Shown: positions 1 through 10,977, numbered from the stretch's first letter. The stretch: DNA of 64,000 bases from Cristatella mucedo (GCA_009760855.2 WPIO01000256.1:116213-180212), one strand, 5' to 3'. The notes: generated by a model from the sequence alone, not told the origin. Translations and numbers: made by a program.

Positions 1-95
1 AATGTAAGCCTAGGCTAAAATGTTTGTTGGTTCGATTCAGCTCTGGTAAAACATTCTCGACTTAACTTTATTCTCTCCTGTGCCTTCTTTTGTAG

Positions 96-261
96 GCACA
101 GCTCACTGATCCGGACGCAGCACGGAACCTCCTAGTCATCGTGCTGAAGATGGGGGAGGAAGGAGCCAGTGCCTTTGTTGCTGCTCTTCGTCTCGATGGG
201 TTCAGAGTAGCAAAACTTGCCGATCTTATTGAATGGAAAGGATTTCGCCAAAAAAATCCAG
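96..261 (+). CDS. Internal exon: C-terminal half of a CARD-like domain
   Basis: Exon between a pyrimidine-rich acceptor (ttttgtag at 88-95) and a strong donor (G|gtgagt at 261/262). Read from GCA at 96 it is open for 55 codons plus one base (phase 0 to 1). The peptide contains LTDPDAARNLL, then KMGEEGASAFVAALRLDG and VAKLADLIEW. This follows the pattern of CARD helices 4-6 (LLxxL, RGxxAFxxFxxAL, LAxLL) seen in RAIDD, APAF1 and many invertebrate NLR-like proteins. CARDs are homotypic death-fold adaptors that recruit caspases or kinases in the cytosol. The N-terminal half of the domain must lie in an exon left of the window. The exon ends in phase 1, which matches the phase-1 start of the LRR exon at 7361; the split codon reads GAA. 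CARD versus another death-fold subfamily is an inference from pattern, not a profile hit. Confidence 0.7.
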
Positions 262-640
262 GTGAGTCACCGATAATTGAGACCCGGCGAATAAACGTTG
301 TGTGTTGAATCCAGGTGAAAATTAAATAAAGTATTGGCGAGTATCCGGTTTGTGAGCCCTGGTGAGTATCCGACCAGACAAACTATGTAAGACTTCGAAG
401 AATGAGACCTGGTGAGTCCTCAATGAATCGGCCAGGTGAATCGGTTTTTAATTAATTATCAGTAATCGATTACTATTAAATTCATCGTATCTTTGCATAT
501 GACAAGGCTAGAACACTAGGAGTTAGTGAATGTCACCCAGAGAGTCTTCTGGGCCTAGCTAATAGCTAAAGCTGAGGCGGCCGGACATCCCATAGCCAAC
601 ATACTTCATCTAAGGAAACTAAAAGAAATTGTGAAGCATA
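262..640 (+). other. Intron start with repeated donor-like motifs
   Basis: No coding signal. The true donor is at 262. Near-copies of its context (CCAGGTGA or CCTGGTGAGT) recur near 311, 357, 407 and 431, giving a short degenerate array of splice-donor look-alikes. Beyond about 445 nothing is recognisable until LINE-derived sequence starts near 640. Confidence 0.5.
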
Positions 641-1315
641 GCTGAGTCATGAAGGTAATCGAGGAAGTGAGTAATAATATTCTTTTATTGCATTTGCACA
701 GCAGATACCTCCGATACCTCAATCTTTTTCTAGGCACTTCGCATGTGATGCAAAGGAACCAGATCGTACTATTAGTGGTAGCATGCACGACAAAGAACGC
801 TCGGTATTTTTTGGATAACATAGTTGGAGGCGACATTCACTGATTCAATGTGTGCTTCATTGTTAGTGGTAGTGCGCCTCAGCATGAATTCGAACAAGCA
901 AGAAAAATCAATATTACCCAAAAAATACTAAACTGATGCATGTAAGGCTATTTTTAAATGTCGTCAACACTGGGTATAACGTGACGTTTGTTCGGGTGGG
1001 TTCCAGAATTTCTCTGCATACCAACAAATGGCTCAGTCTCTATAGGATTTCAGGTTTGGAAGAGGTTTAAGTAAACGGCTGAAGACAAAAAAGTTGGGAA
1101 CAATGCTTCTCATAATTTGGAGGAATTTTCAATGGGGAAGTTGGAGTTGAATAATTAAGGAATCTATGAGTGTTTGACAGAACATTGAAGTCTGTGGTCT
1201 GCTTATTAAAGAAAAACTGCAGGTAGAAAAAATTGGTATGACAGGGCACCTGCAATGCTTGCGACATAATATCATAGCTGCAAAACTGTGGGATCACTGC
1301 CAAAACCTAATTGCA
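640..1315 (-). mobile_element. Degraded LINE 3' fragment, family A
   Basis: On the minus strand this matches the 3' end of the LINE family seen more fully at 14770-15880. At 700-740 there is a diverged copy of the 3' UTR (a 'tgcctagaaaaagattgag' type motif). At 990-1310 there is a worn C-terminal coding stretch parallel to 15100-15400. No intact reading frame remains. Confidence 0.55.
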
Positions 1316-1339
1316 TTTGGCTAGAGCTCGGCAAGCACA

Positions 1340-3560
1340 ATTAATAATAATAGTAATGGTAAACCTAATAAAGTGCACTCAGAAAAAATCAATCTCTTTC
1401 GAGGTGCTTTATACTTGCAGCAAAGGACACAAGATCCAATGGTGAGTGGTATCATGGTGGATAAACAACATGAATAACCTGCTTAGGGTTGACATGTACA
1501 GGGTCAGCATGCAAGTGTAGTTAGTGGCGGCATGCACAGTGTCAGCAAGCATAAGAACATAAAGAAGGAATCACAGGTACCCAGTAAATGCCGTCATGCA
1601 CAGGTGCGTTTTTAATTTCTTTTTAAATGTGGGCAGGTCAGGGCAAAAGTCGGGAATGAGTTCCAGGCTTTGGGAGCATACGAACTAAAGGCATGGTCGC
1701 CAAAGAATTTTAGGTTTGTGCGAGGTATAAGTAAACAGCTAGTTTCCGAAAAGCCGGTGGTACGGTGCTTGGCCTGGAGAGGGGGGGGGGGGTAGACCTG
1801 ATAGTTAGGCTGGAGCCAAAGAATCAGGGGACCTAAAAGCGAGCTACAAGACCTTGAAGTCGGGTCTCCCACTGAGATAAAACCTGAACCATTACAGAGC
1901 AATGTCAGTGATGCCAAGGCAAATAAGATGAGCTCAAGAAGAACTTGGCCATTGCTAGTATGAAAAGCTGCCGAAAGATCGAGCACAACTAGCAGAGATA
2001 CTCTACCCATGTCTGCATTCCGAAGTTGGTCGTTGTACACCCGAAGCAATGATGACGCTGTGGAGTGATTAGCTCTAAGGCCAGACTGGAACTTACTAGC
2101 AAGGTTTGAAGTTTTAATGTATGAGTTAATCTGCCACGACTCTTTCTAGTGTCTTTGATAGGAATAGTAGAATGGAGAGCTGGCGTTAGTTGCTCAAGTT
2201 CTCTTGGTCTTTTATCGCTCTCTTAAGTAGTGGCCCGACTACAGTTTTTTTTAAAGATACTGGGTAATGACCCAAGACTAATGACGTGTTAATGATACTA
2301 GTTAGGCAGTTATGGCAGCAGCAGATCTATGCAAAGTAGGAGCAGGACAGTGGGAATATGGTTCAAAGTACTTGTTGTCTCCTTTGATTTGGATACAAAC
2401 TTCAGGACGAGGTCAGTAGTGATATGCTTGAATGCAAACAATGAGGTGCTGCAAGGAATCTAGGAACAGCATTCTAGGGAGGGTGGTGCCATCGCGAAGA
2501 TGGACTTCGTAATCCTGACTATGTTTTTATAGAAGCTAGACTTGGCCTTCGATAGGATCGAGTGGTACGACATACATTAGTCATCGTATACCAGTCGATG
2601 GAAAGTGATTACTGATCTTGTATATGCTTTTTTAAGCTTGCACTTAATAGACCTAGCTAGTTTAATGTCTGCAGTGAACCACTTGCCGTCTGGAAGAGGC
2701 GCTCAATGTGCTTAGTCAGAGGTGGTAACTGGTAGAGCGTAGCAGCTAGTGTCGTGTCGTAACTACCTACCAATTAAGATAGAGCAGAGGGTACTGAGCA
2801 GCAGAGGCGAGGCAGATATTCTCACACGGACAGCATCGATGTCAAGGGTCTTTAGGTTTCGCGATTCACAAGTGAAGTTACAGGAGGAGGAGGAGGAGGG
2901 CACACATTGTAGACTGAGTTAGATCTGCATCTGGTCAGATGAACACGTTTGGTTAATAATTGGTGATAACAAATTGCAGTTGAGTGGAATATTGTCGTCG
3001 AGTGTGTGACCCTTGATGTGAGAAGGCCATGGACATGAACCACAAGAGACAACGAGTCAGTCAATGCACACAATTCAGTGCTGAAGCCGTCAGATAAGTT
3101 ATCAAAGTGAACTTTGAAATTACCCATACGAGGAAGGATCGATTTCTTGCAAACAGAATCAAAATGAGATTAGAGAAATCTGAGATAAAGGATGATTTTC
3201 TACCCGGTGGGCGACGAACTACTGCCACCATCGCTGGCCCTTTTTCTAGTGAAATCAAGACGATCGATTCTAAAGACTGCTTCGAGGGTACTGCAAATTG
3301 CTTGAAGTTGAATTTCTAGAGCGCCTTAAAAATAGCGACTCCACGTCCAGTTCTGACTGATCTAGAGGTGTGAAAGGATGAGAAATCAGTCCAGGTAGCA
3401 TATTTATTTGTTAGTTTCTGAAATAAAGATGGGGTGTTGTATGTGCTTGTAGCAATTCAAAAATAGCATCCACGTCTATTCTTGCCAGATTTTTACTCGT
3501 GTTACAAATGTCATAATAGTGGGCAGAGTATTGGGACATTAATTGAAGTGCCGTTCAGAG
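1340..3560 (-). mobile_element. Degraded family A LINE with EN and RT remnants
   Basis: Non-LTR retrotransposon in antisense orientation. From its 3' end it shows an AAT-rich tail (about 1344-1356), a 3' UTR to about 1600, and a C-terminal segment with KHRTT, SSYAPKAWNS and PHLKRN (1612-1830). Next comes an RT piece with the DLSAAF motif (about 1960-2010). At 2852-3258 there are AP-endonuclease remnants, with a GNFKVHFDN stretch in place of the usual GDFNxHxD and an RRPPG stretch upstream. The C-terminal part joins directly to mid-RT, so there is an internal deletion. Many frameshifts; inactive. A 12-G run at 1781-1792 and a GGA run at 2883-2900 lie inside it. Confidence 0.75.
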
Positions 3561-4056
3561 AAAAAAATCTTTTCTAGGGGAATTACATTAGTTGCAAATT
3601 GAAGGAATATGACATGGTTGTTGTAATCATGCTCAACAACTCGAAACAGAACATGCCTAAAGGTGACATGCACCGTGTCAACATGCAGCTATGGATTAAG
3701 GCGTCTTGCAGAGTCTCAGCATGCACAGGCACACAAAGGCTAAATCACATTTTAGGTTGCGACTGGGAGCCGTTGCAGGTCGGCTAGAAGTAGTATAAAG
3801 TGGTGAATGAGACGCTCACGACCTGTAAGGATAGCTAGAGAGTTGTGCACGAGCTGTATGCTCCCGATTACACCATTGGGTAGACCAGCAAGCGATGAGT
3901 AACAGAAGTCGAGACTGTTTGAAGCAAGTGCATGGACCAATTTAGATGTGGTATTCCTGTCTAAGCAGAGGTTAGGCAATGTTATGTTGCTGAAAGTAGG
4001 CAGACTTGATTGTGCAGTTGATGTGGCCGTCTAAAACCAGGTTACTTTGGAAGATG

Positions 4057-4099
4057 GCACACACACACACGCACGCACGCACGCAAGCACGCACGCACT
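4057..4099. repeat. AC / ACGC microsatellite
   Basis: Alternating purine-pyrimidine run: six or more CA units followed by GCAC units with one GCAAGC interruption. Confidence 0.95.
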
Positions 4100-4463
4100 A
4101 ACACACCATCAGAAACATATTTCCTGTTGATTAAATAGGAGATATGCTGGCAGTGCAGATTTCAAGCGTTTGCCTTTCTTATTTCTGGATCGCTATCGGT
4201 TGGCCCGTTATTGGTAAGTTGGTTTTATCAGAATATAATTTAAGAAAGTGTGCTGCCCTCAATGTTAGGATGCTTTCAATAAATGAGCCAGGGAGTTAAG
4301 AGAATTCGACAAGCTAGAAGGCTGACAGAGGTAAAAGAAAAGGTACAGCTGAGTGTCTTCTGCATAGAAGGTATAATATAGATTGTGGTTTTCAGTCACA
4401 TCAGCCAGATAAACCGTGTATAAAACGTATAAAGAACTGGACCCAGCACAGAACCCGAGGTAG

Positions 4464-4642
4464 AAAGTAAAAAAATACTGGCTGATTTAACAGCCTATTT
4501 CGCAATGCTGCAGAAGGACCTTGAAATTATTACCCCTGCTTGCAGGGGTAATAAAGGACCGCCCACCCTGAAACGCTCGAACGTTTGACTTCGGGACCGA
4601 GGTCGTGAAAAACAACCGCCTTACCTAGTAGGCCATCCTGGC
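4464..4642 (-). mobile_element. tRNA-derived SINE, copy 1
   Basis: Read on the minus strand it starts with a tRNA-like head (GGCCTACTAGGTAAGGCGG at the A-box position), then a decayed B-box region, then a body carrying a perfect hairpin with 13-bp arms at 4527-4539 and 4542-4554 and a 2-nt loop. It ends in an A/T-rich tail (about 4464-4478). It closely matches the copy at 27585-27770. It lies inside a LINE, so it is younger than that LINE. Confidence 0.7.
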
Positions 4643-5499
4643 CCACACAGGTAACCCATACTTCAGCGGTTCCTGGGATGATCTGTTTTCATTCGCATTG
4701 GTACTCTTGAGTATCTCATTTTCGATACAACCTGAACCATGCAGGGCCAGTGACGACAGTGCGAGATGGGAAGTCCTCAAGAAGGACTTGGTAATCGATA
4801 TAACAAAACCGTCATAAACACGAGCACAACAAGTATAGTTATGCTACCCCTTTCTCTATTCATTATTAGGTAGTTGCACAACCAAAGCAATGCTGATTCT
4901 ATGGAGTAATTAGCTCTAAAGCCAGACTGGAACTTACTAGCAAGGTTTGAAGTTTCAATATATGAGTTCAGCTGGTCCGCCACATCCCGTTCCAGTGTCT
5001 TTGATAGGAATAGTAGAATGGAGACTGGCGATAGTTGCTTAAGTTCTCTAGTTCTAGTGTAGCTTACTTGAGAAGTGGCCTGACTACAGCTTTTTCTGAA
5101 AGCTGCTGGAACATGACCTGAGGCTTATCACATATTATTGATAATAGTTATGCACGGCAACAGCAGATCAATGTAACGTAGGAGCAGGACAGCGGGAATA
5201 GCATCACAAGCACTTGTCGTCTTCTTTGATTTGGGTATGAACTTCAGGGTGAGATCACTAGTGACCTGCTTAAATGTAGACGTTGAGGTGCAGCCTGGAA
5301 TCAAGGCACAGAATTCTAGGGGGAATACTGATATCGTAGGAATGGACTACCTGATCTTGTTTATCTTCTGGACAGAGGAGGTAGATAAGCGACTGGCTAG
5401 ATCGTCACAGGGATAATTAGATAAAGAGCTAATCCGGGAGTGGTTGAGGAAATGGTTGATCGTCGACATCATCTCACGGGCCATCATTTGAATCGGTTG

Positions 5500-6835
5500 C
5501 AATCAGGTCTTCGTCAAAGAAAATGCCTCTCATTGTTGTGATATATCGGCCTCCTGGCTGTGTAAACTTGTTTATCGAGGGGTTTTCAGACCTTCTCACT
5601 AAAATATTTGTGTGTGACCGGCCGAAATTGTAGGAGACTTCAATATTAACATTTACAACGCTGACAACAACCAGGTCCGCCTATTTATTGACTCTCTGGA
5701 GATTCTTTGGTTTAGTCCATCATGCTAATCATGCCACCCACGTCGGTGGCCCTATTCTAGATCTCGTGATCACTAAGAATGTCCTCCTCACTGACCTTGT
5801 GGTGTACCGCCTGACTCTCTCAGATCATTGTTTGGTCTCGTTTGCTATTACTGCTCCCTTGTACGAACAGGGTGATGTTGAACCTGTCAAGCGACGTAAC
5901 TTAAATAGCATTGACAAAGATATTTTTGAAATCGGTTTGTGATGCAGGTCTTCTTGATCTGCACCCAGACTCGACCAACAGCCTCGATACCCTCACTGAT
6001 GCAGTGAACATGACACTCAGCAGTGCTCTTGACAAGCATGCTCATGTTAATTCTGTTCGTATACAGAGTCTTCAAGATTTCTTTCAGTTTACAAAAAACT
6101 TGCACCATGTTAGGCACTGACTTTAACGTCGTTTCACGAAAACGGGTTCTGATGCACATCTAGTCCATTTCAGCGACTTTCGTCGGGTTTATACTCGAAA
6201 GCTTAAAAAACCAGGGATTCTTTTTTTCATCCAAAAGCTGAATTCCTGTCAGTCGCACCCTAAACAGGTTTACAAGACAGTAAACCATTTACTGGCCAAT
6301 GCTGAGACGTCTGATTCCCCAGATATTGAGGACTCAGCCGAAAAGTGTTTAGCCTTCTTTGCTGAAAATATGTGCACATTCGTGCCTCTATTAAGCCCCA
6401 TCCGACTAAAGCAATGGCGGTTCCACAACCTGTAACTTTCCTTAAAAGGTTCTCCGATGTTTCTGCATGCGATGTGGCTACCTTAATAAGGTCTAGCAAA
6501 AAGAGCTCGTCTCCTGAAGACCCGATACCTTCATCTCTGCGGTCTTCACTAGCAGACCAACTTAGCCCTGCCGTAACCGAGATTTGTAATGCTTCTTTGG
6601 GAAAAGGGGTCATCAAGGCCTTCAAATCGGCAATCGTTAGACCTATACTTAAAAATCCTGGATCAGACACAGAAGTCCTTGTTAACTATCACCCAGTTTT
6701 CCTTCTTTCTTTCTCGTCAAAGATTCAAAATAGTGGCACAGACACAAGAAACATGCAACAATATAGTACCAAGGATCGTTGACGAAATTCTGAAAATGCA
6801 AGAGCCTATCCAAACGTGGTTACTATGTTAGCAGC
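5500..6835 (+). mobile_element. Degraded LINE, EN and N-terminal RT, sense strand
   Basis: Sense-oriented LINE fragment. It holds an AP-endonuclease with a VIYRPPG-type block (about 5540-5570), a VGDFNI catalytic block (about 5630-5650), then HHANHATHVGG and LDLVITK, and SDHCLVSF near 5820-5850. It then continues into RT region 0-1 at 6480-6720 with EDPIPSSL, TEICNASL, AIVRPILKNPGSD and NYHPV. The sequence differs from family A and probably belongs with the family B pieces at 9125 and 36054. Frameshifted and truncated before the catalytic YADD. Confidence 0.75.
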
Positions 6836-6857
6836 CAAACAAGACGTCTTATTTAAG

Positions 6858-7052
6858 GGATTAAACATATATTAACTCAGTCTGTTGTTGGCCAGCTGCT
6901 AGAGCTATACCAAAAGGGACGGTTGCTACTAATGATGGAGAAAGGTCTTGTCAACGATTACATACTTGGCGAGTTCAAAGCTAAATCCATTCATCTCGGA
7001 GTAAAAATTGAGGAAAAAGACTTGGAGCAGTGCCATAATGAGCTTGGAGGCT
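6858..7052 (+). CDS. Candidate exon: CARD N-terminal-half-like
   Basis: An open stretch between a possible acceptor (cttatttaag, exon from 6858) and a possible donor (CAA|gtgtat at 7052/7053). The peptide includes VVGQLLELYQKGRLLLMMEKG, then VNDYILGEFKAK and VKIEEKDLEQCHNELGGLQ. The spacing (a basic helix, a hydrophobic helix, then an acidic ExxDLEQ helix) resembles CARD helices 1-4. Its phase-0 end would suit a partner exon such as 96-261, which starts phase 0, yet it lies downstream of that exon and no C-half exon follows before 7361. It may be half of a second, broken CARD, a skipped exon, or chance. The donor is weak. Confidence 0.35.
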
Positions 7053-7360
7053 TGCAAGTGTATTTTTTACCGTAGCCAATGAAACGGCTCTTAATGAAGG
7101 CAGTATGAGCTCATCGGATTATTTTAGTTGTGCAATCTGGGTGTCAGCACACCATGACCGAACAAGGAGCTCAGCCTGCCTGGGTTCGTGTCTTCTTTAC
7201 TCATCTGTCTCTCCCCTATCTCATTATCTTAGTGGCTCGTTGTCTCACTATAAGGCTGACTTTGTAGAACATCTTTAAAAAAAGTTTGCCAAATTGTGTT
7301 ATCTAGTGGCCAGCTGACGAGCTACTCATACTTTTTACCTCTTCAACTGCATTATTTTAG

Positions 7361-7593
7361 AAATTGAGGCTAATTATCCGAAAGATACGACCTCTGACCT
7401 CTCTGATAAGAGACTTGGCAGAATACCGGACTCCTGGCTGGTGGACGCCTCATCACGTTTAGAGTTGGATTTGAGTCAGATCAGTGGCATTAATTTTGCT
7501 CAGGACCTTCGAAATTTTGTGAATGTTACACGTCTGTCTCTACGAGACTGTGGGCTATCTGAGCTGTCGGCTGGACTATCTGATCTTACAAAG
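7361..7593 (+). CDS. Internal exon: start of the LRR solenoid
   Basis: Exon between acceptor attattttag (7351-7360) and donor AAG|gtgagt (7593/7594), phase 1 to 0, open throughout. After a linker with DTTSDLSDKRLGRIPDSWL come RLELDLSQISGINF and then VTRLSLRDCGLSELSAGL, ending in SDLTK. The LxLxxCxLxxL pattern is that of a canonical LRR. The end LTK joins naturally to LEEL at the start of each repeat exon, restoring an LxxLEELDIxxN motif. The two leading bases complete GAA with the last base of 96-261. This is therefore probably the bridge from the CARD to the LRR array. Confidence 0.75.
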
Positions 7594-7725
7594 GTGAGTG
7601 CTCAAGCTCTTTGTCTAATCAGACAGCAGTCACCATCAGCATCTGCTTAGTCCTAGTCAGCCATGACTGTACCATATACCGTAATGTTAAAAAACCACCA
7701 TACAAGAATTTATTTATTTTGGGGC
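7594..7725 (+). other. Intron sequence after the first LRR exon
   Basis: Begins with a consensus donor gtgagt. No other signal before the SINE that starts near 7730. Confidence 0.6.
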
Positions 7726-7727
7726 AG

Positions 7728-7855
7728 TATTGGCACACTAGGTGAGGCAGTTTCTTTTCACGACCTTGGTTCCGAAGTCGTGGGTTCGAATCCTGCGGTG
7801 GGCAATAATTTATGCCACTGCAAGTGGTGATGATATCATTCATTTTATATAATTC
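7728..7855 (+). mobile_element. tRNA-derived SINE, copy 2
   Basis: Plus strand. An A-box-like TTGGCACACTAGGTGAGGC and a clear B box GGGTTCGAATCC (7783-7794) at tRNA-like spacing, then a body with a small inverted repeat (CCACT..AGTGG near 7815-7828). This is the promoter layout of a Pol III SINE. Same family as 4464-4642 and 27585-27770. Confidence 0.7.
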
Positions 7856-7954
7856 TTAAAAATAATGATATGTTTTCTAGCTGTGCCCTTCCACAGAATT
7901 GAGACTTATTGCTCCATTTGCTTTCAGTGGTTTTGACGATTGTCTTTGCCTTCA

Positions 7955-8290
7955 GATATTCAATAATAATAATAAGGATAATACATTTGTAGAGTGCTCT
8001 CTGATAGCTTACTCTTTTACCAGGCACTTTACAGATGCTCTAAAGAAAGCATGACCACATGATTACTGGTAACATGGGCAACTCGATAAAGCCTAATATC
8101 CCTAGAAAAGACATGTACTGGGTCAACATGTAGAAATAGTCAGAAGCAGCAGGCACAGTGTCAGCATGCTTTGGCTCACAACGGACGAATCGCATGGACA
8201 AACTAAGAGCCATAATAAACAGATTTGCTTTAGCTTCGCATACATTTTGTCCGTCAGGGATAGCTTGACATCATTTGGGAGTAAGTTTCA
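7955..8290 (-). mobile_element. Family A LINE 3' UTR fragment
   Basis: An AATAATAATAA tail at about 7961-7973, then the family A 3' end in antisense. It includes 'gtcaacatg' and 'gcacagtgtcagcatgc' blocks matching 1490-1550 and 14920-14980. Confidence 0.55.
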
Positions 8291-8334
8291 AAGGCTTCAG
8301 TTCAATTAAAGGCTTTCAGTTAGAGGCAGCTTGG

Positions 8335-8835
8335 TGAGAGCTTTGCAATCGCCACGTCACACCACCTCTCTCTAACCTGCACTGGCTCAAAATCAAGCAG
8401 GGCATTGACTTCACGTTCGTGTCACTTACTTTTACCACCCCTGATTCTCTGGTTTCCGCCTACCTATCAGAACCTCTCCCACAGTAAGTGAATCATACAA
8501 CTCTTTGTTGTAAGTGGAGTCGTTTAGTCACACCTCATAGGAGCCTCAAAACCATTTGTGACCATGCCTATAGTTAGTGCAGTCCTAAGTCCTGGACGTC
8601 ACTACCTAAGCTCGGCACATCGTCCCATTATGACACGCACGAAGAAGCTAAAAACGCACCTGTTTAACTCAGCATTTGGCAGATCTATGTGATCAGTTCT
8701 TCGTGTGCTTACTCAATGCCTGCCACTTGAGGATATTGCTACCATGCACTTGGCAATGCTTTTCATGTAGCATTTGTAAATTACCTAGAAAGGGATGCAG
8801 TTCTCTTTAATAGCTAACGTTTATTTACTCGTTGC
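8335..8835 (+). mobile_element. Family A LINE C-terminal fragment, sense
   Basis: Plus-strand counterpart of the family A C-terminus. It encodes a worn LHWLKIKQGIDF block (usual form LHWLPVKQRIDF), then SAYLSEPLP, and a 3' UTR ending near 8790-8830. Multiple stops. Confidence 0.55.
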
Positions 8836-9120
8836 TTAAAGAGCTGCTAATATCCTGATTGCAATATTAATCTGGCCTTAATAAATGCTGACTAACCTAA
8901 CGTTAAAATATCTCTGATGATTTGTTATTTATATTCGTTCTAAAACGAGGGCCAAATTAGTGTGACAATCTTTCTGAATTTCTCAACGTTTCAGCTAGAA
9001 TTTAATTTCCAAATTGACTTTTAATTGCTCAACTACCTCAGCTCTGCAGTCACGACTGCCTACTTTCGGCAACATAACCTCACTAAAAGTCGTGTTTGCT
9101 TACACAAGGGCACTACATCT
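8836..9120. other. Intergenic/intronic DNA with a dispersed duplicate
   Basis: Non-coding. About 8937-9020 is visibly related to 11249-11335 (shared 'aaattagtg', 'cttt..atttct' and 'aatttaat' blocks), so this is a copy of some unidentified repeat or an old duplication. Confidence 0.45.
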
Positions 9121-9124
9121 GAAT

Positions 9125-10170
9125 AGGGAAATACATTGTAGTGTAATGTATCTCCGTCGTTAACTCCACAAAATCATAAAGACCATGTGGGTGTTACGCA
9201 CGAGAGTTTTGTATAGCTCACTCATAGCCTAAGCAGCTTTCCGCACACATTAGGTTGCCAACAGACTTCGTCTCACGCAACAAAGATATAGTCGAAAGCA
9301 TTGCTGAGTCAGGAGAGCCGTTGAGGTAGTCAGTAGCACCGAAGTAGCAGCTCAGGATCGCTGAAAAGCATGAGCCATAGTCGGCAGTAGAAGAGTAGTT
9401 GTCGTTGCCTTAGAATTGTGGAAGCGAGTTCCAAAGTCTGGAACCTGCAGAGCTAAAGCTTTTGCTGGCAACGGTCTTTAAGCGGAGGAATGGGACAGCT
9501 AATTTATTGTCCACACAGGACCTTAGGGCGCGAACAGGCTGAAACTGATGCAGCAGTTTAGCTCGGTAAGAAGGAGCCAAGCCGTGGTGGGCCTTATGGG
9601 TCAGCGTTAGAACCTTGCTCTGAATCCGTTGGCTAACCGGCATCCATCCATCTTTTAGCGAAGGAGACACGTGCTCAAACTCCTGGTTTTTGAAGACTAG
9701 CCTTGCAGCCATATTCATAGTCAGCTGCAGTGGCCTAATCACTTTTTTGGTGGCCCAGCCAAAAGGGAATTACAATAATCAAGCCAAGACAGAACTAAGG
9801 AGCTAGTTAAATTTTTTGCAAGCCACTGTGAAGACAGCTCCCAATCTTGGATGGGGATCGGACGTGATGGCTAGCTGCAGAAGCAGTCTTCCGAATAAAC
9901 CTTTAAAAATTGAGGCTGCTGTAGAAAGCTACACCTACATTTCGAGCGCATGGCGATGGTAGCACAACAGTATCACCTATTAGAAGAGCAAAGCCTTTTA
10001 ATCCAGCCACACGCTTAGGGTGTCCTGTGAGCACTAGTTCGATTTTACCGTCATTAAATTTCATTAAGTTTTCAGACATCCAGGATAAAATGTCGGCAAG
10101 GCAAGCATTCAATTTTTCAGTAGCTGCATCATATTTCGACGGTTGCTTGTCTAGTGGCCGGTACAATAAG
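9125..10170 (-). mobile_element. Family B LINE, RT C-terminal part
   Basis: Antisense LINE. The 3' end (about 9125-9210) has an ACATT-type tail. The C-terminal domain at 9410-9742 has LTMNMAARLVF, LTHKAHHGLAPSY, VRALRSCVDNKLAVPFLRLK and RLWNSLPQF. Upstream, 9903-10166 carries the region after the RT catalytic site (LNACLADILSWMSENLMKF, then ARNVGVAF). It is a second lineage, distinct from family A by its 3' end and C-terminus. Frameshifted. Confidence 0.8.
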
Positions 10171-10870
10171 GTATTTTCAGTTGGTGCAAAACTCTGCAGC
10201 TTACCTCATCTGCATGGCTGTTTGCCGTTGCCACATCACACTACTTCTTGCCGACAGGACTGTCTTCCCATCAAGTATGGCATTGACTTCTAGATTGCCT
10301 CACTTACTTTTAGCTCCCTTCTTTGTCTGGCTTCAGTCTTCTTTATCAGAACTTCTCCTGCACTAGGCGAAGAATAGTACACCACATCGTTCAAACTAGA
10401 ATCGTTTAGTCATACCTCTTATGAGCCTCAAACCTTTCTTGCCTATAGTTCGTACGGTATGAAAGCATGGTCATCACCAGCGAAGATTCTTACAACGTTT
10501 GCTGAAACGGCTTTATTTCAAAAGAAGCTTACAATGCACCTGCTTAACTCTGCAACTGGAGAGACTTTGTGATCTGTTTGGTGTGGTCATTTCTCTGCTG
10601 GAACTCTGCCTGCTGCTTGAGGATGCTACCAACGTAATGTAATGTAACCCCGTCTGTAACTCCACAAAGTCATAAAGACCATGTGGGTGTTAAGCAGGAG
10701 AATTTTGTATAGCAACTCACAGCCTAAGCGGCTTTCGGTACGCATGTGCCCTTGGCAACACTTTCTATGTAGCATCTGTAAAGTGCCTAGAAAGAGATTC
10801 AATTCTCTGAAGGCACTGCTGCACAAATTTATTTTATTGTTCTTACGAATAGGTGTAACCCATTTAATAA
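10171..10870 (+). mobile_element. Family A LINE fragment, sense, split by a nested insert
   Basis: Plus-strand family A C-terminus (QLVQNSAAYLI and CRCHITLLLAD blocks at 10175-10260) continuing to a 3' UTR with 'agtgcctagaaagagattc' at 10779-10797. A family B 3' fragment (10633-10740) interrupts it. The two sides of that insert line up with 8725-8745. Confidence 0.65.
10633..10740 (-). mobile_element. Nested family B LINE 3' end
   Basis: Antisense. The 'ccacaaagtcataaagaccatg' type 3' end with a TAATG-repeat tail (10633-10646) matches 9160-9240 and 36780-36860. It sits inside the family A fragment, so this insertion is younger than that fragment. Confidence 0.7.
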
Positions 10871-10977
10871 GGACCCTGGTATCTCCCAATGTATTTCATT
10901 AATAAGCATGTTTTAAGATTGAAAAGATGGCTCACGTCACCACGTTAGGGTGTAACCTGCAACAATTATAAAGGAGA

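Larger units (their letters stand above)
3561..5435 (-). mobile_element. Second degraded family A LINE, split by a SINE
   Basis: Antisense LINE. The 3' UTR lies at about 3600-3750 and the C-terminal domain at 3752-3979, with SKLVHALASNSLDFCYSSLAGLP matching the usual SRLDFCNSLLTGLP block. RT end-sequence follows at about 4130-4400. RT core appears at 4777-4983, with ASKFQSGFRANYSIESALL, the conserved QSGFRxxxSTExAL block. A SINE (4464-4642) interrupts it. No intact frame. Confidence 0.7.

Noticed and set aside
7728-7855. Possible tRNA gene because of the A and B boxes
   Set aside because: No full cloverleaf; it matches three other dispersed copies with a shared non-tRNA body, so it is a SINE.
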